Positions 16,436-23,718 of a DNA stretch of 64,000 bases are shown piece by piece. How positions within the stretch are numbered: position 1 is the stretch's first letter; each line of letters starts with the position of its first letter. The notes under the pieces are model-generated. The model was given only the letters and a program-made list of their open reading frames with translations. It was not told the origin of the DNA and did not search any database. Position numbers and translations under genes: made by a program. Source of the stretch: Rhodoplanes sp963724735 (GTDB lineage Bacteria; Pseudomonadota; Alphaproteobacteria; Rhizobiales; Xanthobacteraceae); assembly GCA_963724735.1 (NCBI GenBank), contig CAVRVX010000003.1, forward strand, positions 86,829-150,828, read 5' to 3'.

Positions 16436-16857
16436 TCAGGCTCCTCTTCGAAATCGAGCGGGGGAACACGGGCGACCATGCCGCGCTTGAGCGATTTTGG
16501 ACGCCCCTGCCAGGGCAACAAACCCTCGGGATCGTTCGCCAGCATGCGCGCGGCGACGACGAGGTCGGCGCCATCGTCGAGCGAAAGGCCGCTGAAGACA
16601 TAGGTCCACGAACCGTCGGCGCGCAGTCCCACCGTCGGCGGGCGATTGCATACGCCGAGGCATTTCACCTTGAGGACGCGCACCCCGGTGCGTTCGGCCG
16701 CGCGCGCCGCCGAATCGGCCAATGTTTCACCCGGTCGGAACGGATTATCCGGCTCCCCCGGCGGCCGGCAGGTGACGCAGACATAGATGGTCGCCTCGCG
16801 CTGCGCAGGCTCTGCCGCCAGATTGGCGCCGGCGCTGGATTGGTCGACGAGGGTCAC
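16432..16857 (-). CDS. DUF1636 thioredoxin-like ferredoxin family protein
   Basis: 141 aa from the GTG at 16857, chosen because GGAGAG lies six bases upstream; a TTG at 16902 would add 15 residues without such a site. The sequence has Cys pairs VCVTCRPP and KCLGVCNRPP arranged like a small 2Fe-2S thioredoxin-like ferredoxin, which is what DUF1636 proteins resemble; the function is not established. It is the first gene behind the minus-strand cobalamin riboswitch and overlaps cobW by four bases, so it is presumably made when B12 is low and may help cobalt handling or supply electrons to CobG. Those roles are guesses from context. Confidence 0.8.
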   Translation of the reverse strand: MTLVDQSSAGANLAAEPAQREATIYVCVTCRPPGEPDNPFRPGETLADSAARAAERTGVRVLKVKCLGVCNRPPTVGLRADGSWTYVFSGLSLDDGADLVVAARMLANDPEGLLPWQGRPKSLKRGMVARVPPLDFEEEPE

Positions 16858-16944
16858 GCGCGTCTCTCCGGGAGCCAGGTTTTCGCGGGTGCGGGAGATC
16901 AATCGACCGGCGCCGAGGCACCCCGCCCGGACCGCGAACGAACC

Positions 16945-17108
16945 GACGGCAGGTCTCCTGGCTTGCGGGTCTCAGCCCGTCACCGCCTTCCCGGTTTCCC
17001 AGTGGCTCTGTGGCTCAGGCTCGCCGCTCACAGTTGCGGGGGCAGCTGCGGAATTGGAACCGATGGTCCGCACCGCATTCCCTTTTGGCTCTCAGGCGAG
17101 AGACCGTC
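16945..17108 (-). ncRNA. Cobalamin riboswitch (leftward, controls DUF1636-cobW-cobN-cob operon)
   Basis: On the minus strand the conserved core is clear: GGGAATGCGGTG, then GCTGCCCCCGCAACTGTGAG, GAGCCACTGGG, CCGGGAAGG and CCCGCAAGCCAGGAGACC. The closing P1 stem pairs GACGG (17108-17104) with CCGTC (16949-16945). It ends about 88 bases before the chosen start of the DUF1636 gene. Known members bind adenosylcobalamin and shut off expression in cis. A TTGACA box lies 36-41 bases upstream of the predicted 5' end. Confidence 0.95.
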
Positions 17109-17119
17109 AATGGCGGGCC

Positions 17120-17149
17120 AGTTAATTCTTGCCGCGCCGCATTTGTCAA
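17120..17149 (-). promoter_or_regulatory. Promoter of the leftward riboswitch transcript
   Basis: A perfect TTGACA (-35) reads on the minus strand at 17149-17144, followed after 16-18 bases by AT-rich AATTAACT, the only plausible -10. Transcription would begin close to the predicted P1 stem at 17108. The -35 is strong evidence; the -10 is weak. Confidence 0.5.
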
Positions 17150-17166
17150 TGACGGCGCGTAGTCGC

Positions 17167-17194
17167 TTGCAGCAGATCGGAATGGCGCTATAGT
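17167..17194 (+). promoter_or_regulatory. Promoter of the rightward riboswitch transcript
   Basis: TTGCAG at 17167-17172 and TATAGT at 17189-17194 are 16 bases apart. The expected start point (about 17201) falls right at the 5' strand of the riboswitch P1 stem (17202). The agreement between promoter spacing and RNA fold makes this one of the better promoter calls in the window. Confidence 0.65.
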
Positions 17195-17201
17195 TCGGTG
17201 C

Positions 17202-17381
17202 GTCGTCGGTTCCCGCCCCGGCGGGACGCAATAGGGAACGCGGTGAGGGATCTGTCCGAAGCCGCGGCTGCCCCCGCAACTGTGAGCGGCGAGCCCTTCT
17301 CGACACGCCACTGGAGCCTCGGGACGCTCCGGGAAGGCCGAGAAGGGCAGTGACCCGCAAGCCAGGAGACCTGCCGGCGAC
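17202..17381 (+). ncRNA. Cobalamin riboswitch (rightward, controls cbtB-cbtA-cobP-cobO)
   Basis: Core elements in order: AGGGAACGCGGTG, GCTGCCCCCGCAACTGTGAG, CGCCACTGG, CGGGAAGG and the 3' box CCCGCAAGCCAGGAGACC. P1 pairs 17202-17210 with 17373-17381 over nine positions. A small stem GCCCTC/GAGGGC (17396-17401 with 17407-17412) follows and lies over the GGAGGAGGG stretch upstream of cbtB, so control is probably at translation initiation. It is divergent from the riboswitch at 16945-17108. Confidence 0.95.
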
Positions 17382-17426
17382 ATGGACCACGGGATGCCCT
17401 CGGGAGGAGGGCGAAAGGGGAATTCG

Positions 17427-17606
17427 ATGACCGCGATTACCAAACCGATCGTTCTTTCGTCCGCACGCATTGACGCGCTGCGTTATGGCCTTGCCGCCAT
17501 CTTGCTCGGGGTCGTTTTTATCGGCGTTGCCGGCTTCGCCCATTACCCGGCGATTCACGACGCCGCGCACGACACGAGACACGCCGTCAGCTTCCCCTGC
17601 CACTGA
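17427..17606 (+). CDS. cbtB: CbtB, small subunit of predicted cobalt transporter
   Basis: 59 aa with one hydrophobic segment (about residues 17-36, LRYGLAAILLGVVFIGVAGF) and a His-rich C-terminal tail (HYPAIHDAAHDTRHAVSFPCH, shown here only for its His spacing: H at intervals around HDAAHDTRH). CbtAB is a predicted B12-regulated cobalt uptake system found next to cob genes. The start at 17427 has AAGGGG upstream and lies directly after the riboswitch. Start and call are firm; transport is known only by prediction. Confidence 0.88.
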   Translation: MTAITKPIVLSSARIDALRYGLAAILLGVVFIGVAGFAHYPAIHDAAHDTRHAVSFPCH

Positions 17607-17616
17607 GGGGACAACC

Positions 17617-17619
17617 ATG
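17617..17619 (+). promoter_or_regulatory. cbtA initiation codon, closely spaced after cbtB
   Basis: The cbtA ATG is ten bases after the cbtB stop, with GAGGGG six bases upstream that partly covers the cbtB stop codon. This indicates coupled translation, so riboswitch control of cbtB should also reach cbtA. Confidence 0.5.
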
Positions 17620-18357
17620 TTCCGGCGAATTTTCGGGGCCGCTCTCGCGGCGGGGGTGGCTATTGGCCTCGTGCTTGCGACGCTCCAGCATCTCGCGCTG
17701 GTTCCGCTCATCCTCAAGGCTGAGAATTACGAGCATGCCGAAGCACGGCCGAAGGCGGCGCTTCCGGCCGCCACCGCGGGGTCCGAAACAGCGTGGGCGC
17801 TGATTGCGCCGTCTGCGCATGCCCATGAAGCGCATCCGAAGGCGGCGGACAACGGCGGCGGATCGGCATCGCGCACCGCTCTGACTTTCCTCGCCACCAC
17901 GCTTGTCTCGATCGGCTATGCGCTCATGCTTGTCGGCGCTTTTGCGGTCAGTGGGCGGGCCGTCGACGCGCGCGAGGGCCTGCTCTGGGGGATCGCGGGA
18001 TTTGCTGTTTTTGCCCTCGCGCCTGCCTTCGGGCTTGCGCCGATGCTGCCCGGCTCGGCCGAAGCCGACCTCTTCGCCCGGCAGGTCTGGTGGATCGGAA
18101 CGGCGGCGGCGACCGCCGGCGGAATTGCGCTCGCCGTGTTCGGACGCTGGGGCTGGGCGATTCCAGCGGGGTTGGCGCTCATCGTCGTCCCGCACCTGAT
18201 CGGCGCGCCGCACGGCGAGGGCGCAGGGACGGCTCCGCCTGAACTGGCCGCGAGCTTTGCAGCGCGTTCGCTCGTGATCGCGGCGGTGTTCTGGACGCTG
18301 CTCGGCTGGGCGGCGGGCGCGCTGTATGCCCGGCTGGGTCGGACCGAGACGGCATGA
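17617..18357 (+). CDS. cbtA: CbtA, membrane subunit of predicted cobalt transporter
   Basis: 246 aa. It begins with the family-typical MFRRIFGAALAAGVAIGLVLATLQ helix (cited as MFRRIFGAALAAGVAIG) and has about five further hydrophobic stretches, including WGIAGFAVFALAPAFGLAP and IAAVF-like AAVFWTLLGWAAGAL. A His-containing loop (HAHEAHPKA) after the first helix may touch metal. It follows cbtB and precedes cobP with a four-base overlap, all downstream of the rightward riboswitch. The likely role is Co(II) import to feed CobN. Confidence 0.88.
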   Translation: MFRRIFGAALAAGVAIGLVLATLQHLALVPLILKAENYEHAEARPKAALPAATAGSETAWALIAPSAHAHEAHPKAADNGGGSASRTALTFLATTLVSIGYALMLVGAFAVSGRAVDAREGLLWGIAGFAVFALAPAFGLAPMLPGSAEADLFARQVWWIGTAAATAGGIALAVFGRWGWAIPAGLALIVVPHLIGAPHGEGAGTAPPELAASFAARSLVIAAVFWTLLGWAAGALYARLGRTETA

Positions 18358-18881
18358 CCGCCGCCGGCGGACGCGAGCTGACGCTGGTTCTCGGCGGCGC
18401 CCGCTCCGGCAAGAGCCGCTACGCGGAGAGCCGGATCAGCCGGCATCCGCCGCCGTGGCTCTATATCGCGACGGCGGAGGCGGGCGATGCCGAAATGGCG
18501 GCGCGCATCGCCGCTCATAAGGCGCGACGCGGGGCGGATTGGATTTCGATCGAAGCGCCGCGCGATCTTCCCGGAGTGCTTGCCGGGCATGCGAACATGC
18601 CAATTCTGGTCGACTGCTTGACCCTGTGGCTTTCCAATCTGATGCGCGCGGAAGCAGACGCCGACGCCGAGTTCGCCCGGCTCGAACGCGCTCTCGAACA
18701 AGCCCGCGGCCCGGTCGCGCTAGTCGCCAACGAGGTGGGCTGCGGTATCGTCCCTGACAACGCGCTGGCGCGACGCTTCCGCGACCTGCAGGGCTTCCTC
18801 AACCAGCGGCTCGCCGCCCGCGCGGACTGCGTCGTCCTCGTGGTGGCGGGCCTGCCGCTTTTCGTAAAGGGAACGGGATGA
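18354..18881 (+). CDS. cobP: Adenosylcobinamide kinase / guanylyltransferase
   Basis: 175 aa, bifunctional CobP/CobU enzyme of nucleotide-loop assembly: phosphorylates adenosylcobinamide and transfers GMP to it. Motifs: P-loop LVLGGARSGKSRYAE near residue 15, IATAEAGDAEMAARIAAHKARR with the His that accepts GMP in the family, and VDCLTLWLSNLM. It overlaps cbtA and cobO by four bases each. Confidence 0.92.
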   Translation: MTAAGGRELTLVLGGARSGKSRYAESRISRHPPPWLYIATAEAGDAEMAARIAAHKARRGADWISIEAPRDLPGVLAGHANMPILVDCLTLWLSNLMRAEADADAEFARLERALEQARGPVALVANEVGCGIVPDNALARRFRDLQGFLNQRLAARADCVVLVVAGLPLFVKGTG

Positions 18882-19501
18882 CGACGAACAGAGAGATCGA
18901 CGAGACCGAAGCGGAGCGCCACCGCGCCAAGATGGCCAAGCGCAAGAGCGTGCAGGACGCGGAAGTGGCGGAGAAGACGCAAGAGAAAGGTCTTCTCATC
19001 GTGCATACCGGGACCGGCAAAGGGAAATCCACCGCCGCCTTCGGCCTTGCGCTGCGCATGCTCGGGCGCGGCCACCGGGTCGGCGTGGTGCAGTTCATCA
19101 AGGGCGCCTGGCATTCGGCCGAGCGTGACGCGCTGGAAAAATTCGGCGATCAGGTGTCCTGGCACACGATGGGCGAAGGCTTCACCTGGGAGACGCAGGA
19201 CCTCAAGCGCGACATCGCCGCCGCCGAACGCGCCTGGGCGAAAGCGCAGGAATTGATGGCCGATCCGAGTATCGGCCTCGTCATCCTCGATGAGCTGAAT
19301 GTCGCGCTGCGCTACGATTATCTGCCGCTGCCGGCGGTGGTCGCCGCGCTGCAGGCGCGCCGGCCGGGGCTGCACGTCATCGTCACCGGCCGCAACGCCA
19401 AGCCGGACCTGATCGAAGCGGCCGACCTCGTCACGGAAATGACGCTGGTCAAGCACCATTTCGCAGCCGGCGTCAAAGCGCAGCCGGGCATTGAATTCTA
19501 G
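18878..19501 (+). CDS. cobO: Corrinoid adenosyltransferase
   Basis: 207 aa, CobA/CobO/BtuR-type ATP:cob(I)yrinic acid a,c-diamide adenosyltransferase, which adds the upper axial ligand. The P-loop is GTGKGKST (residues 45-52); VGVVQFIKGAW and VILDELNVALRYDYL are typical. A charged N-terminal extension of about 35 residues precedes the core, as usual for the CobO form. It is the last gene of the rightward riboswitch transcript before an oppositely oriented SMR gene. Confidence 0.93.
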   Translation: MTTNREIDETEAERHRAKMAKRKSVQDAEVAEKTQEKGLLIVHTGTGKGKSTAAFGLALRMLGRGHRVGVVQFIKGAWHSAERDALEKFGDQVSWHTMGEGFTWETQDLKRDIAAAERAWAKAQELMADPSIGLVILDELNVALRYDYLPLPAVVAALQARRPGLHVIVTGRNAKPDLIEAADLVTEMTLVKHHFAAGVKAQPGIEF

Positions 19502-19551
19502 CTGCCTGTGCTTGTTTGGATCGGCGGCGTGGCCGCGCGCGATCCGGAAGG

Positions 19552-19884
19552 CTAATGGCCCGTCGAGCTTGAAAGCAGGTTCACGATCACCACGCCGGCA
19601 ATAATAAGGGACATGCCCGCCAAGGCCGCGACGTCCAGCTTTTGCCCATACAGCGCCCAGCCGATCGCGGAAATCAGAACGATGCCGACTCCCGACCAGA
19701 TCGCATAGACGATGCCGACGGACAGAACCCTCAATGTGAGTGACAAGAAATAGAACGATATCGCATATCCAATGGCGACGACCGCCGACGGAACCAGGCG
19801 CGTAAAGCCTTCGGATGCCTTCAACGCGGAGGTGGCGATAACCTCGGCGACGATCGAGATCGCCAGATACATATAGTTTAGCAT
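19552..19884 (-). CDS. Small multidrug resistance (EmrE/QacE-type) exporter
   Basis: 110 aa with four hydrophobic helices. Signature elements: MYLAISIVAEVIATSALKASEGF with the membrane-embedded Glu14 (AEVIATS), YAISFYFLSLTLRVLSVGIVYAIWSG cited as FYFLSLTLRVLSVGIVYAIW, and GWALYGQKLD. Proton-coupled export of cations is the family role. The start at 19884 has AGAGGG upstream. It interrupts the cob gene run on the opposite strand between cobO and cobQ and has no evident link with B12; it may have been inserted. Confidence 0.9.
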   Translation of the reverse strand: MLNYMYLAISIVAEVIATSALKASEGFTRLVPSAVVAIGYAISFYFLSLTLRVLSVGIVYAIWSGVGIVLISAIGWALYGQKLDVAALAGMSLIIAGVVIVNLLSSSTGH

Positions 19885-20067
19885 GAGCCCTCTTGCGGCC
19901 GCCCCTGTGACCGCCGCGATAAAGCGCACAGCGCTGCGCAGTGGCAAATCAAGATTGGCACATATGCACGACAAACCATTTTTCGCTTTGAGGGCTTGCC
20001 TGGCGCATCTGGTCGGGCGCGGCGCCGCGCAAGGAGTTCGGGTGCGTCGGCCGGGAGGGCGATCGGC

Positions 20068-21528
20068 ATGACCGCCCGCGCCCTCATGTTCCAGGGCACG
20101 GGGTCGGATGTCGGCAAGTCGCTGATCGTGGCGGGGCTCGCGCGCGCCTTCGCCAATCGCGGGCTCGCGGTGCGACCGTTCAAGCCGCAGAACATGTCGA
20201 ACAATGCCGCGGTCACCACGGACGGCGGCGAGATCGGCCGCGCCCAGGCGCTGCAGGCGCGCGCCGCGCGGGCGCCGGCAAGCGTTCATATGAACCCGGT
20301 CCTGCTCAAGCCGCAGAGCGAGGTCGGCGCGCAGATCGTGGTGCAGGGCCGCGTCTATGGCGCCGCCAAGGCTGCCGACTATCAACGCGTCAAGCCCGAA
20401 CTGATGTCTGCGGTGCTCGAAAGCTTCGCCCGGCTCAAGGCGGAGGCCGACATCGTGCTGGTCGAAGGGGCGGGCAGCGCGTCGGAAATCAATCTGCGCA
20501 AGTGCGACATCGCCAATATGGGCTTTGCGCGCGCTGCGAATCTCGCCGTCGTGCTGATTGGCGACATCGACCGCGGCGGGGTGGTCGCGAGCCTCGTCGG
20601 CACCAAGGCGGTGATCGATCCCGCCGATGCGGCGCTGATCCGCGGCTTCATCGTCAACAAGTTCCGCGGCGATCCGGCGCTGTTCGCCGACGGCATGACG
20701 GCGATTGCGCAGCACACCGGCTGGGCGGCGCTGGGGCTTGTCCCGTTCTTTCCCGCTGCGCGGCTTCTGCCGGCGGAAGATGCGCTCGCGCTCGATGCCG
20801 CGCGGGCGGAGAAGCCGCAGGCGCGGTTGCGCATCGCGGTTCCGATCCTGCCGCATATCGCCAATTTCGACGACCTCGATCCGCTCGACGCGGAGCCGGC
20901 GATCGAGCTCGCGCGCGTGCGCGAAGGCGCGGCGCTCCCCGGCGACGCCGATCTCGTCATCCTGCCGGGCTCGAAGGCGACGATCGCCGATCTTACCGCG
21001 CTGCGCGAGGCCGGCTTCGATATCGACATCGCCGCCCATTTGCGGCGCGGCGGCCTAGTGCTCGGGCTGTGCGGCGGCTATCAGATGCTCGGCCGCCTGA
21101 TCCGCGATCCGACCGGCATTGAAGGGCCGCCCGGCGCATGCGACGGCTTGGGCCTGCTCGAAGTCGAGACCATCCTGTCGGACGAAAAACGTCTCGAGCC
21201 GGTACGGGGAACGAGCGCCGACGGCGCGCCATTCGCAGGCTATGAAATGCATATGGGGGTGACCGAGGGGCCTGATCGCGCGCGGCCGTTCGCGCGGCTT
21301 GCCGACGGCTCGCCGGAAGGCGCGGTCTCCGCCGACGGCCGTGTGATCGGAACCTATGTCCACGGCCTGTTCGCCGACGACAAGCAACGGGCGGCTTGGC
21401 TTTCCCGCTTTGCCGCCGGCGGCGCGAGCATCGCCTACGAGGCGCAGGTCGAGGAGACGCTCGACCGGCTCGCGGAGCACCTCGCCCGCCACATCGATCT
21501 CGACCGGCTGCTCAGCCTAGCGCGCTGA
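20068..21528 (+). CDS. cobQ: Cobyric acid synthase
   Basis: 486 aa. It amidates side chains b, d, e and g of adenosylcobyrinic acid a,c-diamide using glutamine and ATP. The N-terminal MFQGTGSDVGKS and PFKPQNMSNNAAVT are the DTBS-like ATP domain. The glutamine amidotransferase domain has LGLCGGYQMLG with Cys335 and a late YVHGLF. The start at 20068 is set by GGGAGGG upstream and the conserved N-terminus; an in-frame upstream ATG exists but would add non-conserved residues. Its end overlaps convergent cobD by 17 bases. Confidence 0.93.
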   Translation: MTARALMFQGTGSDVGKSLIVAGLARAFANRGLAVRPFKPQNMSNNAAVTTDGGEIGRAQALQARAARAPASVHMNPVLLKPQSEVGAQIVVQGRVYGAAKAADYQRVKPELMSAVLESFARLKAEADIVLVEGAGSASEINLRKCDIANMGFARAANLAVVLIGDIDRGGVVASLVGTKAVIDPADAALIRGFIVNKFRGDPALFADGMTAIAQHTGWAALGLVPFFPAARLLPAEDALALDAARAEKPQARLRIAVPILPHIANFDDLDPLDAEPAIELARVREGAALPGDADLVILPGSKATIADLTALREAGFDIDIAAHLRRGGLVLGLCGGYQMLGRLIRDPTGIEGPPGACDGLGLLEVETILSDEKRLEPVRGTSADGAPFAGYEMHMGVTEGPDRARPFARLADGSPEGAVSADGRVIGTYVHGLFADDKQRAAWLSRFAAGGASIAYEAQVEETLDRLAEHLARHIDLDRLLSLAR

Positions 21529-22609
21529 GGGCCGCGGCAAATATCGCCACGAGCGCGATCAGCAGCGCGTCGGCGCGGCGGTAAAGCGCAAGCGCGGCGC
21601 GAATGTCGGCTGCATTCGCCTCGCGCCGGCCGCAGCCCATGCAGGCATCGTCGACCTGCACGCCGGCATAGACGCGCGGTCCCGCAAGCGACAGCCCGAG
21701 CGCTCCCGCCATCGCCGCCTCCGGATAGCCAGCGTTCGGCGAGCGGTGACGTGGCGCATCGCGGCGGATCGCCTGCCACGCATGTGCGGCCGACGCGCCG
21801 GGCGCGATCGCGGCCCCCACGACGATGAGCAGGGCGGACAGGCGCGAGGCCGGCAGATTGACAAGGTCGTCGAGACGCGCCGCCGCCCAGCCGAATTTTT
21901 CGTAGCGCGGCGTGCGATGGCCGATCATGCTGTCGGCGGTGTTGACGGCCTTGTACAGCGCGCCGCCCGGCAGTCCGCCGAGCGCAAGCCAGAAAGCGGG
22001 CGCCACGACGCCGTCGGAAAAATTTTCGGCGAGGCTTTCGATGGCGGCGCGGGAGACGCCCGCTTCATCGAGCGCAGCGGTGTCGCGGCCGACAATACGC
22101 GAGACCGCTTCGCGGCCAGCTGCAAGACCGTCACTTTCGAGCGCGGAGGCGACGCGCTCGACATGGTCGTGCAGGCTGCGCTGGGCGATCAAGCTGCTCG
22201 CCACGAACGCTACAGCGACGAAGCCGAACGGGAGTAGCAACAGCGCGCTCTGGAGGACAAAAGCGGCCACGCCGACCACAGCGAGCATAATGAGGAGAGC
22301 GAAGACGCCGGGGATGCGTGAATTAGTATTACCCCTCTCGTCATTGCCGGGCTTGACCCGGCAATCCGCAGCCCCCTCCCGCGTCGCTTCGCTCCGCTCC
22401 CTCCCCCGCTTGCGGGGGAGGGTCAGGGAGGGGGCCCATGCGCGGGCAAGGACCGCCCATAACGGGTCAGCCCGGTTGAGCGTGCGATCGAGCAGCGCGA
22501 TCAGCTTGCCCATCCAGATGATGGGATGGCCGATTGCGCGCACGAGCCGATCCGGGTAACCGACGATGGCCTCGACCAGCAGAGCAACAAGGGCAAGCGC
22601 TGCGTTCAT
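21512..22609 (-). CDS. cobD: Adenosylcobinamide-phosphate synthase (CbiB/CobD)
   Basis: 365 aa integral membrane protein that attaches aminopropanol phosphate to cobyric acid. Family text includes GYPDRLVRAIGHPIIWMGKLI at the N-terminus (cited as HPIIWMGKLI), SLAENFSDGVVAPAFWLALGG, and NTADSMIGHRTPRYEKFGWAAARLDD (cited as NTADSMIGHRTPRYEKFG). Usual length is about 310-325. The extra about 35-40 residues (about 59-93, Arg/Glu/Pro-rich) are encoded by palindromic repeat DNA at 22333-22434, placed in the loop before the second membrane segment. The ATG overlaps that of divergent cobC (CATG, 22607-22610). Confidence 0.92.
   Translation of the reverse strand: MNAALALVALLVEAIVGYPDRLVRAIGHPIIWMGKLIALLDRTLNRADPLWAVLARAWAPSLTLPRKRGRERSEATREGAADCRVKPGNDERGNTNSRIPGVFALLIMLAVVGVAAFVLQSALLLLPFGFVAVAFVASSLIAQRSLHDHVERVASALESDGLAAGREAVSRIVGRDTAALDEAGVSRAAIESLAENFSDGVVAPAFWLALGGLPGGALYKAVNTADSMIGHRTPRYEKFGWAAARLDDLVNLPASRLSALLIVVGAAIAPGASAAHAWQAIRRDAPRHRSPNAGYPEAAMAGALGLSLAGPRVYAGVQVDDACMGCGRREANAADIRAALALYRRADALLIALVAIFAAALSALG
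22333..22434. repeat. Composite palindromic repeat inserted in frame in cobD
   Basis: Two hairpins are joined: 9-bp arms ATTGCCGGG/CCCGGCAAT (22343-22351 and 22357-22365) and 11-bp arms CCCTCCCCCGC/GCGGGGGAGGG (22399-22409 and 22412-22422). The first resembles a dispersed Bradyrhizobium-type repeat, the second belongs to the same CTC-rich family as the repeats at 13199 and 23639. The block stays open in the cobD frame and accounts for the extra residues of that protein. Confidence 0.8.
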
Positions 22610-23627
22610 GGTCTCTCACGCGGCCAAATCGATCGAACATGGCGGCGATCTGTGCGCCGCGCGGCGGCTGTTTCCGGACGCGCCCGAACCATTCATCGAC
22701 CTCTCGACCGGAATCAATCCTTATCCCTACACGGTCGAGGCGGTATCGCCCTCATTGTTCGAGCGCTTGCCACAGCCGGACGCGCTCGCCCGGCTTTTGG
22801 CCGCGGCCACGGAAGCGTATTGCGCCCCGTCGCCTGCCTGCATCGTCGCCGCGCCCGGCACGCAAATCCTGCTGTCGCTGGTCGCCGCGCTCAAACCAGC
22901 GGGTCGCGCCGCGGTTCTTGGCCCCACTTATCCAGAGCATGCGCGCGCGGCCGCGCTTGCTGGACATCGCGTCACCGAAGCGCAAAGTCTGCGCGAGCTT
23001 GCCGACGCCGACCTCGCGATCCTCGTCAACCCGAACAATCCCGACGGACGGATCGTCGCCGCGGCGGACCTGCTCGCGCTCGCCGACGCTCTGCACCGCC
23101 GGGCCGGCCTTTTCGTGATCGACGAGGCGTTCATGGATGTCGGTCCGCCGGCCGCGAGCCTCGCGCGCGAAGTCGAACGCGGAGGCATCGTGGTGCTGCG
23201 CTCCTTCGGGAAATTCTTCGGACTTGCCGGCCTAAGGCTCGGTTTTGCTGTCGCAGCAGCAGACATCGCGGCGAAGCTGCGCGCTTCGTTGGGGCCGTGG
23301 GCGGTGTCGGGGCCGGCGCTCGCGATCGGGGCTTCCGCGCTCGCGGACCGCTTCTGGATCGACGCGACGCGGCGCAAGCTCGCGCAGGCGGCGCAGCGAC
23401 TCGACAAGCTCCTCGCCGATGCGGGACTCGACGTGATCGGCGGCACGTCGTTGTTCCGGCTGGCGCAAACACCCGCGGTCCCGAACCTCTTCGATCAGCT
23501 CGGCCATGCCGGAATTCTGGTGCGCCGCTTCGCCGAGCGTCCGACCTGGCTGCGCTTCGGCCTGCCCGGGGATGAACAGGCGTGGGCGCGGCTTGAAAAT
23601 GCGCTCGCGCGTAATCGACAGCGATGA
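22608..23627 (+). CDS. cobC: Threonine-phosphate decarboxylase / CobC-type aminotransferase-fold enzyme
   Basis: 339 aa, fold type I PLP enzyme that makes (R)-1-amino-2-propanol phosphate, the linker used by CobD. Motifs: IDLSTGINPYPY at the N-terminus, NPNNPDGR, FVIDEAFMDV, and SFGKFFGLAGLRLGF with the PLP lysine in SFGK. The start at 22608 (MVSHAAKSIEHGGDL) matches family N-termini; its ATG overlaps that of cobD on the other strand. Gene pairing with cobD fits their consecutive reactions. Confidence 0.92.
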   Translation: MVSHAAKSIEHGGDLCAARRLFPDAPEPFIDLSTGINPYPYTVEAVSPSLFERLPQPDALARLLAAATEAYCAPSPACIVAAPGTQILLSLVAALKPAGRAAVLGPTYPEHARAAALAGHRVTEAQSLRELADADLAILVNPNNPDGRIVAAADLLALADALHRRAGLFVIDEAFMDVGPPAASLAREVERGGIVVLRSFGKFFGLAGLRLGFAVAAADIAAKLRASLGPWAVSGPALAIGASALADRFWIDATRRKLAQAAQRLDKLLADAGLDVIGGTSLFRLAQTPAVPNLFDQLGHAGILVRRFAERPTWLRFGLPGDEQAWARLENALARNRQR

Positions 23628-23638
23628 GCCCGCCCTTG

Positions 23639-23694
23639 CCCTCTCCCCTCGCGGGAGAGGGTTACTCGGCGCCTTCTCCCGCGAGGGGAGAAGG
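23639..23694. repeat. Double-hairpin CTC-rich repeat, possible bidirectional terminator
   Basis: Two hairpins with 9-bp arms, CCCTCTCCC/GGGAGAGGG (23639-23647, 23653-23661) and CCTTCTCCC/GGGAGAAGG (23672-23680, 23686-23694), fill the gap between convergent cobC and mutS. It belongs to the repeat family seen inside cobN and cobD. In this position it could stop transcription from both sides. Confidence 0.7.
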
Positions 23695-23718
23695 AGACGG
23701 CTTGTCGCCTTCCCTGCC

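Noticed and set aside
16857..16902. TTG start at 16902 for the DUF1636 gene
   Set aside because: It lacks a ribosome site, whereas GTG 16857 has GGAGAG six bases upstream; the earlier residues show no conserved pattern.
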